Of a stretch of 64,000 nt of DNA, positions 23,103-34,520 are shown piece by piece (the first letter of the stretch is position 1; the number at the start of each line of letters is the position of its first letter). The position numbers were made by a program, and so were the translations under genes. The notes under the pieces were generated by a model that saw only the letters and a list, made by a program, of their open reading frames with translations, made no database searches and had not been told where the DNA came from. Origin of the DNA: Ficedula albicollis (taxonomy: Eukaryota; Chordata; Aves; Passeriformes; Muscicapidae); contig NC_021684.1 in assembly GCF_000247815.1 (NCBI RefSeq), positions 12,586,558-12,650,557 of the forward strand, read 5' to 3'.

Positions 23103-25797
23103 GCCTTCGTCTTCCCTGCAATAGTTTTTAACTTTCTGGACTTTTTTCCTTTGGGTTCTTTTCCAAGCTGATGTCTTATTTAGCCTGTCCTTATATAATG
23201 CCTGTCCCCTATTTTGTATGTCTTCTACAGACCATTTTAAAATAAAAATATAATAGTTTCTATTAGCCATATTGATATTTTCTATTCTATTCCCTATTAG
23301 TTTCCTCTTGCACTGGCACATCTGGTTAACAAAATGGGTATTGATTTCTAAATATGCTTAAAAGTCTCTGTATTGAGTAGCTGGCTGATAATCTGTCTTC
23401 TATAGGTTCCTCTATAATTAAATTTGACTGATATAGAATAACCCTCCAACTTCTACTATATTCACAGAGCATTCTTTGCTGAAGGTGGTGTACACATTGT
23501 GAAAGGTTGAGGGTTTTAACTTAATCCATATTGCTTAGCAACATCTACACCATCAATAAACAAGCACTGTTTTTCTAAAAAAAAAAGACTGCCCAGCCTT
23601 TCTCCATCCTGACTGCTGCTGGCAATGGCAAAACTATGGTGTCCAGCCTGCTGCATTTAGGGTGTTTCCTTCTTGCTTTGTTTCCTTCTTAACGTATTTT
23701 TTGGGGAAAAAGGCTCATTTTCACGTGTAAGCTTGTTGCACACAGGATGCCAACTCAAGTACCCCTCAAAATTTAAAAAGCCTGGTAGAATCCAGCTGGG
23801 AAGGCATAATCCATAACTTCCTGTGTCCTTATGACATTCTAAATTAATTTTTTTCTTATTTTCCTCTGAGATTTTTTTATTCTTTGGACATTTAACCAAT
23901 GTAACCGTTGACAAACTGTTATATCTTTTTTGTTTATGTCAAAATATCCCAAATATAAACATTTTTTTTGAGTAAGTAATCAACACCACTACACATTTTG
24001 CTACAATATGTAACTATCATACTGACAACACTGGTACTTTTCAATGTCACAATCACGACCCTTACCACTTGATTTCTGCTTTCATAAGAGACCAGATTTT
24101 CTTGTCATATGCCACGAAGTTAAAATTAAATTAATTCTAAATCTACTTTTAAAAATCCAATTTTAAGAATTTATTTATGATTTAATTTTTTACTTGATTA
24201 CTCTTATTTTTTCCTCTAAAAAAAAGTCAGGACATTTTTTGCCCTAAATATTGCTTAAGCAGTTTGTCTTCATAGAAATAAATAAATAAATAAATAAGCA
24301 GATTTCCATTTACTGAAAGCATGGAGCAGTCATCCTTAATTTTTCTAACTTCTTCCAGTGACTGCAGCATTCATTTTCAAAAGAATGTTCCCTGAGACTT
24401 CATCTGGCAAACAAATACTGCTTCTAAGGTTTGGTCATGATTTTCCTCCTGTTCCAGTAGCTCTTGCCTAATCAGTTTGAATATGAATTTAGAGATGAAT
24501 GAGAAATCTGTTATTCTATATATGTCAGAGGTAAAGTATAATCTCATTTCCCTGAGGGCAGCTCGTCTCTGCAGTCTGGGAGCCTGAATTGCTGATACAG
24601 TGAGTGCCTGCTGCCTCCTCTACTTTTCCTTCTTTATTGGGTCTTTTCCTGTAAAATATACACTGCTCAGAATTCCAAAAAGAATTTGACCTTTCCCAAA
24701 GTACTGGACTAGTTTAAAGTGTGTTTTAAACATTTGCTTTTGACTGTGAGCAGAATCTGAATCCTGCGATAGGGATAACTGGGCAAGCAACTGTGTCCTT
24801 TAACAGGAGATACCATCACTTCCTATTCTTACACACAGCTTCAGTCTGAAGGCCACTACTACAGAGTAAGACTTTCCTTTGCTCAAGCTGCAGAAAACAG
24901 CAGCTGGAGCAGACCTTCCATGTCTGGCACTTGATCAAATACTTTCCTGAAGTAGGGTAACAGTTTAACAGTTTTTCAGTTTTGTCATTTTTGCCTTTGT
25001 TGTTTATTTCTCCAATCTTCAAATATCTCAGTTTAAAGGTAACTAATAATTATTTGGGGTTTTTTTTAAAGCTTCAGATGTGATGCTTTGGATACAGACA
25101 ACCCCTGTGGGGGAAGGGGCTGCCCCATCCCTGTGGTGGGGTCCAAGGAGGTCTGAGCAGACAAGAGACAAAGTGACAAAGGCAGGATGCTGAGCAGCAG
25201 AGCTGGAGCAGCTCCCTGTGCATCCCTGCTGTGCTGGGCTGTGCCCCCTGCCCCCAGCCAGACCCCAGCCATGGCCATGCTCTCTGCTTCTGCTTGGCTG
25301 CAGCAGGACACTCCCACTGTGAGCACCCAGCACCAGCCCAACTTCCACTTCATTTTATCCTTTCCATTTTATTTAACTCACCTTTCCTGGACTCATAATG
25401 TCTGTATTTCTCCACCATGGGAATAGCCTCTTCCCAGTTAAACCAACCTTCTTGCAGCTTTCCTTCTAAGCACCAGCACTGCCACTGTGAAACCTTCAGA
25501 CTCACTAACTCACAAGAAATCTTCCCATATAACCATCTGTTTCCCATATAGTAAAATCTTGTGGTTTAGCTGCACTTTTGCAACTGCAAGCACATTTTCT
25601 ATTGTTTTGTCCTTTTTTTCCCCTTCACTTTACATGTCCATGGAGTCCCTCATTTGTCATGGCTTTTTTTCTGCAGCTTCTCCCTCTGGACTAGTCTTTG
25701 TGTGGCTGAGACTTGGATTTTGATCCCAAGCAACAGGAAAATATATTCCCCTTGTTAAAAGCCTCTCTGTAGGTAAAAACAGTTTTGCAAATTGAAA
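23103..25797. other. Intergenic, AT-rich, no gene recognised
   Basis: AT-rich sequence with an (AAAT)n microsatellite at about 24276-24297. A GC-richer spot at 25.1-25.35 kb has opposing open frames of no known family. Confidence 0.65.
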
Positions 25798-25999
25798 CAA
25801 TATTTAAATCAGCATTTTATCTGCAGCAGATTTTTCCCTTTTGATCACTGCTTTGATTTCCACAGTAAAGTTCAACAGCAAAGTCTTGAGAGAGCAATAT
25901 TTAAATCAGCATTTTATCTGCAGCAGATTTTTCCCTTTTGATCACTGCTTTGATTTCCACAGTATTTCTTCTAAAGTTCAACAGCAAAGTCTTGAGAGA
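25798..25999. repeat. Tandem duplication, 97-bp unit, two copies
   Basis: CAATATTTAAATCAGCATTT and the following sequence begin at 25798 and recur at 25895. The second copy has a 9-base insertion (ATTTCTTCT) before AAAGTTCAACAGC. Confidence 0.92.
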
Positions 26000-28788
26000 C
26001 CAGCAGCTTATTGCTTCTGTGATAAACTCTTATCTTTTTTATAATTTAATAGCCCTGCCACTAAGTGTAAAATTTCTCTGTCAGTCTCTGTGCCTGTTAC
26101 ATAGCCTGGGAAGCAGCAATAACACTTACCCTGTCAGTTCTTAGAAAAGCTCAGAATAAACAACTCTGCAATTAAAGTGTTTGCGTGTTAGAGCCTCCTC
26201 CCTCCTTCCTCATTTCAGGCAACTTCATCAATCAACAGGCTTCTCACTGATGACTTTTCTGCAGCCCTCTGGCAGGGTTCACTCAGGCTTGGGATGTTTC
26301 TCCTTGATCTGGTTGAACACCATTGCTCCCCATCGGGATCCTGGACCTGCTGCCTGCCCAAGGCAGGCCCAAGGGGTTGGGTGGGTGGACTCATCCTTCT
26401 CTGCCCCTTCCAGTTATTTCTTGCATTTGCTGATGTGGTTTCATTTCAGCCCAAGGCAAATCCAAATTGCAAGCTTGAAACACCCTTTTTTCAATCAGAC
26501 ATTTCCAATTTTCAGGATTCTCCTGAAAATCTTCCGTAACCCTGTGCTGGGCTTTAAAGTGGTCGGTAGGTTTAGAGCACAAATGAAGTGAGATACAAAG
26601 CTAAGCAGACAATAAATAGCTAAAATAGCTAAATAGAAAAAAAAGTCTATTTCTGAGCCAAGACCCCTTTTGATGCTGCATCCTGAAATCTAGTGACTGC
26701 CTAAGGGTGTTTTCAGATAAAGAGAAATCAGTCAGCTATTGAGGGGGACACTGAAGCAAGCTGGGCTGTCAAAGGTGCAAAGAAAACCAAGAGCAAACAC
26801 TGTGCTTCCAGCTTTGATCAGATTTTGCAATGCTCTTTCTAATGGCTGTGTTCCTTCATACAGGAAACTGCTCAGAGGGAAAATGCTGTCAAATGGAAAC
26901 TCTGGAATGATGGGGGCAGAATCACTCCTGATATGCTCTGGGCTGCACTTTGCTGTCAGAAAAAGCTCCATTTCCTTTATCTCAAAGGGTTGAAATACTC
27001 TGAGGCAGGGAGGAGATTGAGGGAGACAGGCTTTAATTACACTCTTCTTTCTTGAATGATTAAATATGAACAAAAGAACTACTGCACTGCATATCTCCTG
27101 CACTAAGATCCTACTGCAAATGCAGAGACAGAGCCAAACTTTGCCAGCAATCTTCTCATTTCATCAACAAGATGTGTTCTGCATGTCAAAGTCTGCTCAG
27201 GATGACAAGAGAAATAAACTCTACAAAATCCAAAGAAGGGCCGGACAGAGCTCAGCCAGACGGGGCTTGATTAATAATTAAAATAATATTTTGAACACTA
27301 AATGGTCTTTCATGTTCCTCTGAGCTGGAGTATAAATCTAGACTGAATCTTTTCCAACAGGTTTTCCTTAGCTGTGACTCAGAAAAAACTATCCCCTTTA
27401 AAGAGGTGTGAAGAGAGAGAGGAAACAGGTTTTTTCTCTGCTGTTGCCTACAGCTTCTTGCAAACTGCAGGTTAACCTCAAGGACTCGACATTGCTTATG
27501 TGTGTTTGAAAGGGAACCCCCACACACAACTGCAGATAATGTGGAACATCAGTGTGGGGACTGAGGAGCTTTGAGGTGCCATCAGAACCTGAAGTGTGTG
27601 GGTTTGGGGTGCACTCCTGGCTGTCATTTTTCACTTTCTCAGTGTGCTGAAGCAAAAAACGCATTTCTCAAGGCAGTTTGATTTTAAGTGTAAGTGAAAC
27701 ATGGCAGATTAATCCCCTCAACAGGAGGGAGCATGTGGTACCACCTGGTCTTTGTGCCCCAAACCCTCTTTGCAGATGTTCTGGAGAGCTCTGCCCAGCT
27801 GTGGTGGAGAGCTGTGGAAAAAACACTGACACGTCTGTTTGATATGGTGTCAAAATGCTGTCAGAATTTTGAGGACAATGCTATAAGAACGAATCAGTCT
27901 GTCAGAACAGACCTGACTGAAGGTTGGTTGTAAAGGATGTTGATGGAGAAGATAAGAAATGTGTTTGATGCAGGAGAAGAGAAGAAAGACAGAATTTCAC
28001 AGAAAAGTAGAGTGGTGCAAACGATGACCCAGGAAAGCAGCAGAGTTTATTTGGGACAAGGGTGAAACAAGAAGCCAGAAAAAGAGCTGGTGTGGTAGAG
28101 CCACAGAAAACAGGACGGACTGGATATGTGATTCTGCTGAGAAAGGGTAAGGAAAGGTTGGATCTTTCCTAGATGTGAAAGGAAAATGTGACTCCCAAGG
28201 CTACTGATGCAATTACCAGTGTCATTGAGAAAAAACCAACACGAGGTCAGGGGAAGCAGCATCCTTTCAAGGCTAAATGATGCAAAACCGCACATTCTGA
28301 GAAACATTTCCCACAGTTCAGGAATCCTTTGTAAACACAATTAACCATAGCTCTGATTGTGAGAAGAAAGAGAGCTAATGTTGTGTGAAAAATGCACACA
28401 GAAGGGCTCCCAGAGAGTAAAGCTAATGGCAGAAACACAAGGATAGAGCAAGTAGAAGGGTAGCTGCAAGTACAGACAATATCTACTTAAAGACAGGTAT
28501 GTTAACACCACTGAGACACAGTTCTGCAGCATATGGTAGTATTTCCAGAGGCAAAAAGTAACACCAGACTCCCTAGAGCAGGCTCTGCTCTTCCGCAGTA
28601 ATTAGTGTAAGGTTTTAAAAAAAAAGTGCAAAGCACTGCTAAATCACAAAATCAGGACAACAGAGGCCTGTGTTCCAGAGATGGTGTTTATTCAAGGGCC
28701 AATTACAATAGGCAAGAGGCTTCTTAATGCAACAGTGTATAGGGAGAAGAGATTCCTATAGGAACAGGCAAATTACAAGGAATTTACC
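26000..28788. other. Intergenic, no gene recognised
   Basis: Unique-looking intergenic DNA. I looked on the minus strand for exons downstream of the candidate exon at 28789-29085 and found none I can support. Confidence 0.6.
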
Positions 28789-29085
28789 TGTCTTGTGCAA
28801 ATTTGTCTGTCCTTTATCATCTTCCTGCTTCTCAAATTGCTCTCTGAGTGCTGTGGATAACTGATGTCCATAACTGGTGTTCGTGCATTGAGCTTTGAAA
28901 TCGCTCTTCTTACTGGCAGTTACACAGAAGGCTCCAGTGAAATCCACAGAAGGTTTGGTGCAGATATCCAAAACCACTCTTGTGACAAAGGGCTGGGGGC
29001 TCTTGAGGTCCTGTCTCTGCTTGGGGCTGGTCGCTGGCACAGAAGAGGGAGGCTCTGTGCTCACAGCATTAACACAGGCATTTGC
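28789..29085 (-). CDS. Candidate orphan exon, unknown protein (minus strand)
   Basis: On the minus strand an open frame runs from a possible acceptor TTTACATAG ending at 29086 to a good donor CAG/GTAAAT just below 28790. The translated segment contains SPKQRQDLKSPQPFVTRVV, LDICTKPSVDFTGAFCV and HQLSTALREQFEKQEDDKG. It reads like a mixed-composition soluble protein rather than a shadow frame, and no overlapping CR1 is evident. A second possible acceptor (CTTCTGTGCCAG) lies inside it. A GC-rich X-box/CCAAT patch at 29.4-29.65 kb lies upstream in the right orientation. I do not recognise the family, and no partner exons were identified. Chance open frame remains a real possibility. Confidence 0.25.
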
Positions 29086-29566
29086 CTATGTAAATTGATC
29101 TGTAATCTGCTGCCTACGTGGTGCTGGTACTGGGTGTGACACAGTGAAAGCAGAGCTAGATTACCCTAAAATCAACATACAAGTTCACCTCCATTCACAC
29201 AGGCTGTGCAACAAGAGGCAATGACTTCTGATGCTGCGTTATGGTTGCAGGTCCTGAATCAAGGGCAGTGGACCCAGCATTTGCCCCCTTCAGCAAAACC
29301 ACTCCCATTAACATTGGCTTTCCTGCCATCCATCTCATTTTAACACTTCAGATGGCAATGGGAAGCTCCTTTTGGCTGTAGCCTCCTCCCGGTACCTGAA
29401 GGATCACACAGCGGGTCACCCTCCTGCCCAGCCCCCGCTGTGAGTGCGGCTGCTGCATGTGCCAGCCGTGAACTCTGGGCTCCCGTGCTGCCGAGCCCAG
29501 AGCTGTCCTGTTTCCGAGGGGCAGCTGCTCCGAGCCCATTGGATCCACCGGCATTGCCCGCCCGGT

Positions 29567-29580
29567 GTCGCCGAGGCAAC
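29567..29580. promoter_or_regulatory. RFX X-box, perfect consensus
   Basis: GTCGCC-GA-GGCAAC fits GTNRCC N(0-3) RGYAAC at every position. The motif is imperfectly palindromic, so orientation is not defined. Confidence 0.6.
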
Positions 29581-29604
29581 ACGGTCCCCAGGGAAGTGGG
29601 ATGT

Positions 29605-29618
29605 GCTGCCATAGCAAC
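29605..29618. promoter_or_regulatory. RFX X-box, one mismatch
   Basis: GCTGCC-AT-AGCAAC has a perfect right half-site and one mismatch in the left half. It lies 38 bases from the perfect X-box. The context AGCAACACGATGC also resembles the MHC-II X-box (AGCAACAGATG). Confidence 0.5.
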
Positions 29619-29660
29619 ACGATGCTCCTGCCTCCTTCCATTGACGCCACGGAGGGAAAA

Positions 29661-32600
29661 TCTGGGGCTGCTGGAAGCACTGAGTCCTATCAGGGATGAA
29701 AAGTTGGGGTGACCAAACGATCACGGCAAAAACAGACATAAACCCCTATTTGTAACCCTAATTATAAGCAGTTGCAATTAAAGGCTCCTGCTGCCGTTGC
29801 AGCAGCTTTGTCAGTGCCTGCATTAATGCACTGCTCTGAATGAAATAACTTATGTCACATTCCTTTATTACTCATGATCACATGTTTTGCTTTATAGTTA
29901 AATTATGAATAATCTAAGCAGGATACATCTTAATGATGCTGTCATTCTTACTCTGGATGCATTGATTCAGCAGGTTCTTTCAACGCAGACTCTTTGACAG
30001 TTAATGTAATGAGAATTTTTAAATAACAGAACACTGAAAGGAGAAAGAAGGAAAATGTGTGACTGTCCATAGAAACCGATGACTGCTTCTTTTCAGGAAA
30101 TGGTGGAAAATACTGATTCACTCTCTTCTGACCTTCACAGGAGAAGTTCAAGGCTGTTCTAGCTCTTTTTCAGCAGGTTTCCTGCTGTTCCACGGCAAAG
30201 ATCTATTATTTTCACACTAGTAACTTCCACCAGCCAGCAAGGACAGGACCCTGCTATGTCAGGTATCACCAATTCAAGAGAGAGCTCACCTAGGGCTTAT
30301 GAGATATTGAGGAAAGGCTGGAAAGGGATGAATCATAAAACACTGCCAAGAAATTATGGAGTCCATGAGCCCCCTGGAAACAGAGTCCATCACGGACAGA
30401 AGCTGTGTCTGGTGTGCATCCTTGAACCAGCTGTTTTTTCCTGAAGCTACAACACAAATATTAGGACAACATATCTTGTTAAGCTTTCATAACATAGTTT
30501 ATTTGGAATAACTGCCTTTGTGAGCAGACAACAAAGGAAGTGATCCAAGTATGAATGTACAGGGTGTATTCAGAGTAGGGAAGGACTTCACATCAGTCTA
30601 GGACCAAGCATGGTGTGGCTGTGACCCTGGCACAGCCCCTGTGTGCCCAACAGAAGCACTTCAGGCTGATCAAAGGAGCAGGAGGAAGTACTCCAAAGGA
30701 AGAACTGCTCACAGAGCAAAGTGTACAGTAATGACATGATTAATTGCTCACTGCCATTGTTTAAGATTTTGAAGAAGCCGAACAACAAATCATTTTGGAA
30801 AAACTTGGGATTTCTACAGTGTAAATAAATAAATATGAAAATAACTCTCACCATTTGAAGAACAAAGACACTTCTTTATTAAGTAACTTTGAATGATAAA
30901 ATGGAGTGTAAAAGAGAGATCTCTATAATTGAAAAAACTCTTCTTTAATTAAATATAATTAGTATAATGCCTGATTACAAAGTACAATACTTCATAAGAT
31001 CTGTATTGAATGTTCATTGATTCACAATTGCTTGTATGATCTGAGGAAAGAGATACAGATTTGAAATATTTTACAGGTATTTACAGAAAACAATTAAAAA
31101 GGGATAATATTTTTGCACTGCAAAGAACTGAAAAAGGGTTCCTGGAGCCATTCAGAACATAGATATACGTGGATGTCTCTGATGCCACTGTTAGGAGTAC
31201 GGAGATTGCTGTGTTTCCACCATCAGTCTCACCTACTGGCTGACCTGGTACAATCAATAAGAGCTCTTAATAACTACACGAGGAAAAAATCTTTAAAAAT
31301 TTATAGATATATATTTCCAGCACGGCTGTGAGGAATCTAAAGATCTTCCTGTACGGACACTAGATGTCAATGGAGAGACACTTCAAAGCAACTGCAACAA
31401 AAGGTAGTGCCGCTGCATTCTCTAAAATCAGATTCTTCTTTTCCTCTTTTTTTAATGCAACTCTTCTGGGCTGATAGCCTTGGGAATTAAAGTCAAAAAC
31501 CCCCTCAGGAGCAGCACTTTACATGGAACACCCATTCAATCAGTTTCCTACACAGACGTGATTTAAGTCATGGTTGAAGGCAGCAAGCATTTTTCAGCTC
31601 TACAAACCAATAATTTTTTTCTGAGACTGGGAAAGAGGGATCTGGACATGGTGAGGTGCCTTGGATGATAAGATCACCTGTTTCCTTGAATGAAGACATC
31701 CAAGCTTCAAACATCAAATACTTCTATAAAACTAAGAACCCAAACTGAATCGGAAAATGAGCCTAGAAGTGAGAAGTTTCGTGCCTCCATTATCCTCCCC
31801 TGAGATACAAAATCCTCTACCAACATTTTCATAATGTACACCAAAGCACAGGATGTGAAGAATGACAGTAAAATAGAATAGGAACTGCTTACTGATTTTC
31901 TCTAAAAACTGGTTAACTGATTGTCATGCTGCTCTGTGAGTTTAATTAAAACAAGTGCTAGCAGCTGTAATAAAGCCTACAAAAGGATTTTCAGAGGCAA
32001 ATGCAAAAATTTGGGGATTTGGTGGATAAAGCTCATTTTTACTGTTGCAATTTACATTTAATGCTGCAATTTCAGCACTTGGAATTACTTGACACACCAT
32101 GCTGACATGTAAAGTGAGCCCTTCATTGTAGTACTGCCCAATGTTTGTGTGCAGCACTTCTGTGCCCAGGATGGATCTGTGAACACCAAAGGGCAAGACA
32201 CAAACACTGAGAACAGTGAAATGTGTCAATGGCTTCTGGTGGACACCAAAAAACACGGCAATTGTTATTTGACAAGCATCTAGTGAAGATACATGACAAA
32301 TTAGCAAATGCCAAGTGTGGGAAATGGTTAGTAACATTCAATCTACAAAGATGACAACAGAAGATGTAAAAACAGGAGTTGTAGCAACAGTGACAGAGCC
32401 ATACGTCTCTGGGTGTGGCATGTTGGGACCCAGTACAGAAATGCTCATAACCTGAACCGTGTCAGGTGAAAATGTGAGAAGATGGGGAGGGGACAAGTCT
32501 GTACATACTGCAAAATTCCAGATCTGCAAGCAAAGGCTCAAGGATGAAATAAATTTCAGAGCTCTTTGTATGACAAACCCCTCAACATCAACAAACTTGT

Positions 32601-34149
32601 GTTTGAACAGGTTCTGCTGGAAAACACACAGAGTAATTGATAGTTTGGATTCAGATCAGTCTTCAAACAACTCACAGGGAGATTAATTTTCTTTATTGTC
32701 TTAAAACAAAATATTCGGAAAACTTTCTACCTTTATTTAATAGCAATGTCTGTGTACTCTAAGGCCAACATTGCCCTCCAGCAGGATCAGGACTACCCAG
32801 TGAGTGACTGGCTACCACAGGACACGCCCAAAGGTCTGTTCCCATCAGTCACCTCTGCCCGGAATTCATACCAACCTCTGTGGAGAAGGTCTTAATGTAA
32901 CATTTTCAGTGCTGGGGCCAGAAACTAAAGTACAACCAAAATGGGTACAGCTTCCACTTTGTATGCAAGAGAACCAGGTGCTTAGCCAAGTCCTTATTTG
33001 AATATCCCCTGTTTACACAGCAGTGCCGTTGCTTAGGGCTCCTCTGACGTGGGAACCATCAACTTACATCTGCTATATAGTGCTGCTCAGGGTAGTTTAA
33101 ACAACATGGTCATCCCACACGTCTTATGTCACAGATGCTACTTTTATCTAGATTCAAATGTGCCATCTTACATCACAAGTATGACATGATAGTCAGAGGT
33201 ACTTCTTTTTACATCTAGGTAACACCTAGGTTAAATGATTTACAAAATCAGGTATTTTAAGGTTGGTGCTTTCTACTGCCTGAAAATTTGTTATTGTTAC
33301 CAACAGAATCAGTGCTTTCTGTGCCCATAAACTAAATTATGACAATGGAAATGTAGACATTTATACAACTTGATACTTTGACATACATCAACAAATGCAG
33401 CAAGGCATCTTTCTAAGAATTATCCAGAATATTTTTGATGGACTAAAGGTAGTGTCAAGCTAACAAATTTCAGCTGACTCAAGTATTTCTATGAATTTAT
33501 TTTAAAAAAAGGCTGATTTTCCCCCTGTCTTTGTATAATTGATAGACAGCTCCAAATGATTTGTTGAAGCTATTCACTCTAAAGATTAACAAAAATACAT
33601 ACTAAATCTTGCTTACTGTCACAAGCAAACCAACTTCTGAGAGGACCAAAGTTTGGTTTCTGAGGTTTAGTGCTTTCCTGAGAAGGAACCAAAGAAGCAG
33701 GAGAAGCAGTTTCATCTTGCATGTGGTGTTCAAGGATCTCTACATCCTGGCTGTTAAGCCCAGGATCACTTGTTTGTTACTATTACTCCTGATAAAATGC
33801 AAACTCAGAAGGTTTGTGTACATTATGCACAAAGTTACATGATGTTTAGGCACATTTGCAGCAACAGGAGCAAGCAGTGGGTAGAAAAATATTGGAATGT
33901 TAAACACAGAAAACTTAAAATGTGAAACTCAGCATGTTTTTTACAATGAGGGTGGTCAGCCATGGGAAAAACAGAACAAGAGAAGTGGGTTTTTTTTCAT
34001 CTCTTTATATCTTATAAAGAAGACTGGATGCATGCAGTTCATAATGATGTGGCAGCCAAAAAATCTAAGGAAAAGTGTTAGAGAACAAAACAGACAGAAT
34101 CATTTTCGTGCTGTGTAAAACCAGGGTAAGCCCCACATTTTGGGATGTG
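29661..34149. other. Intergenic, AT-rich, no gene recognised
   Basis: Long AT-rich stretch. An open frame at 31942-32337 (minus) was examined and rejected as coding. I see no clear mobile element in it. Confidence 0.6.
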
Positions 34150-34520
34150 GAGACCAGAACTGCACACAGTGCTCATGAAAAGCACAGAGAAGCTGAGCAG
34201 CTCCAGAAAGGAACATTTAATGTCATCCTGGAGAAGCAGCTGCTTTTGGAGAAGAGACCAGTAGGACTGTGAGACCTCAATTTTGAGAGGACTGAGGTTA
34301 GATCGGGGTTTACAAAATCACAAAGTAGCAAATAAAACACAGGCAGAAACATCTGCCAAATCCTTGGATACCAGGAGTAGGAGACATTTGGCAAATCTGG
34401 GGAGAGTGGTCCAGATCTTGGAAAAAGAAGTGCTGCTTTATCTAACAGGTATGGAACTTCTGGACCTTGATGCTGTGGCAAACCTTGATCACTGGCTTCA
34501 GCACCAAGGGGATGTGGAAA
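34150..34520 (+). mobile_element. Old CR1/L3-like LINE fragment
   Basis: The stretch TTTACAAAATCACAAAGTAGCA, then ATACCAGGAGTAGGAGACAT, then AAAAAGAAGTGCTGCTTTAT and GTATGGAACTTCTGGACC follows the order of an ancient amniote CR1/L3 3' region (TTTATAAAATCATGAGTGGC, ATACCAGGACTAGGGG, AAAGGAAGTACTTCTTTA, GTGTGGAACTCCTTGCC). The similarity is judged from memory and is moderate. The open frame at 34283-34612 is explained by this. Confidence 0.55.

Larger units (their letters stand above)
29400..29660 (-). promoter_or_regulatory. GC-rich patch with X-box and CCAAT motifs (candidate promoter/enhancer)
   Basis: A CpG-rich island in AT-rich DNA. On the minus strand it holds, in order, a one-mismatch X-box (29618-29605), a perfect X-box (29580-29567) and a CCAAT box (29542-29538). 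RFX factors and NF-Y binding such motifs are typical of ciliary-gene and MHC-II-type promoters. The downstream candidate exon at 28789-29085 is on the same strand. No transcription start is visible from sequence alone. Confidence 0.45.

Noticed and set aside
31942..32337. Minus-strand 131-codon frame with a TNIGQYYNEG stretch faintly like a C1q domain
   Set aside because: The following residues do not continue the C1q pattern (no TG-F-P-G-YYF block), and no splice sites frame it. Taken as chance.
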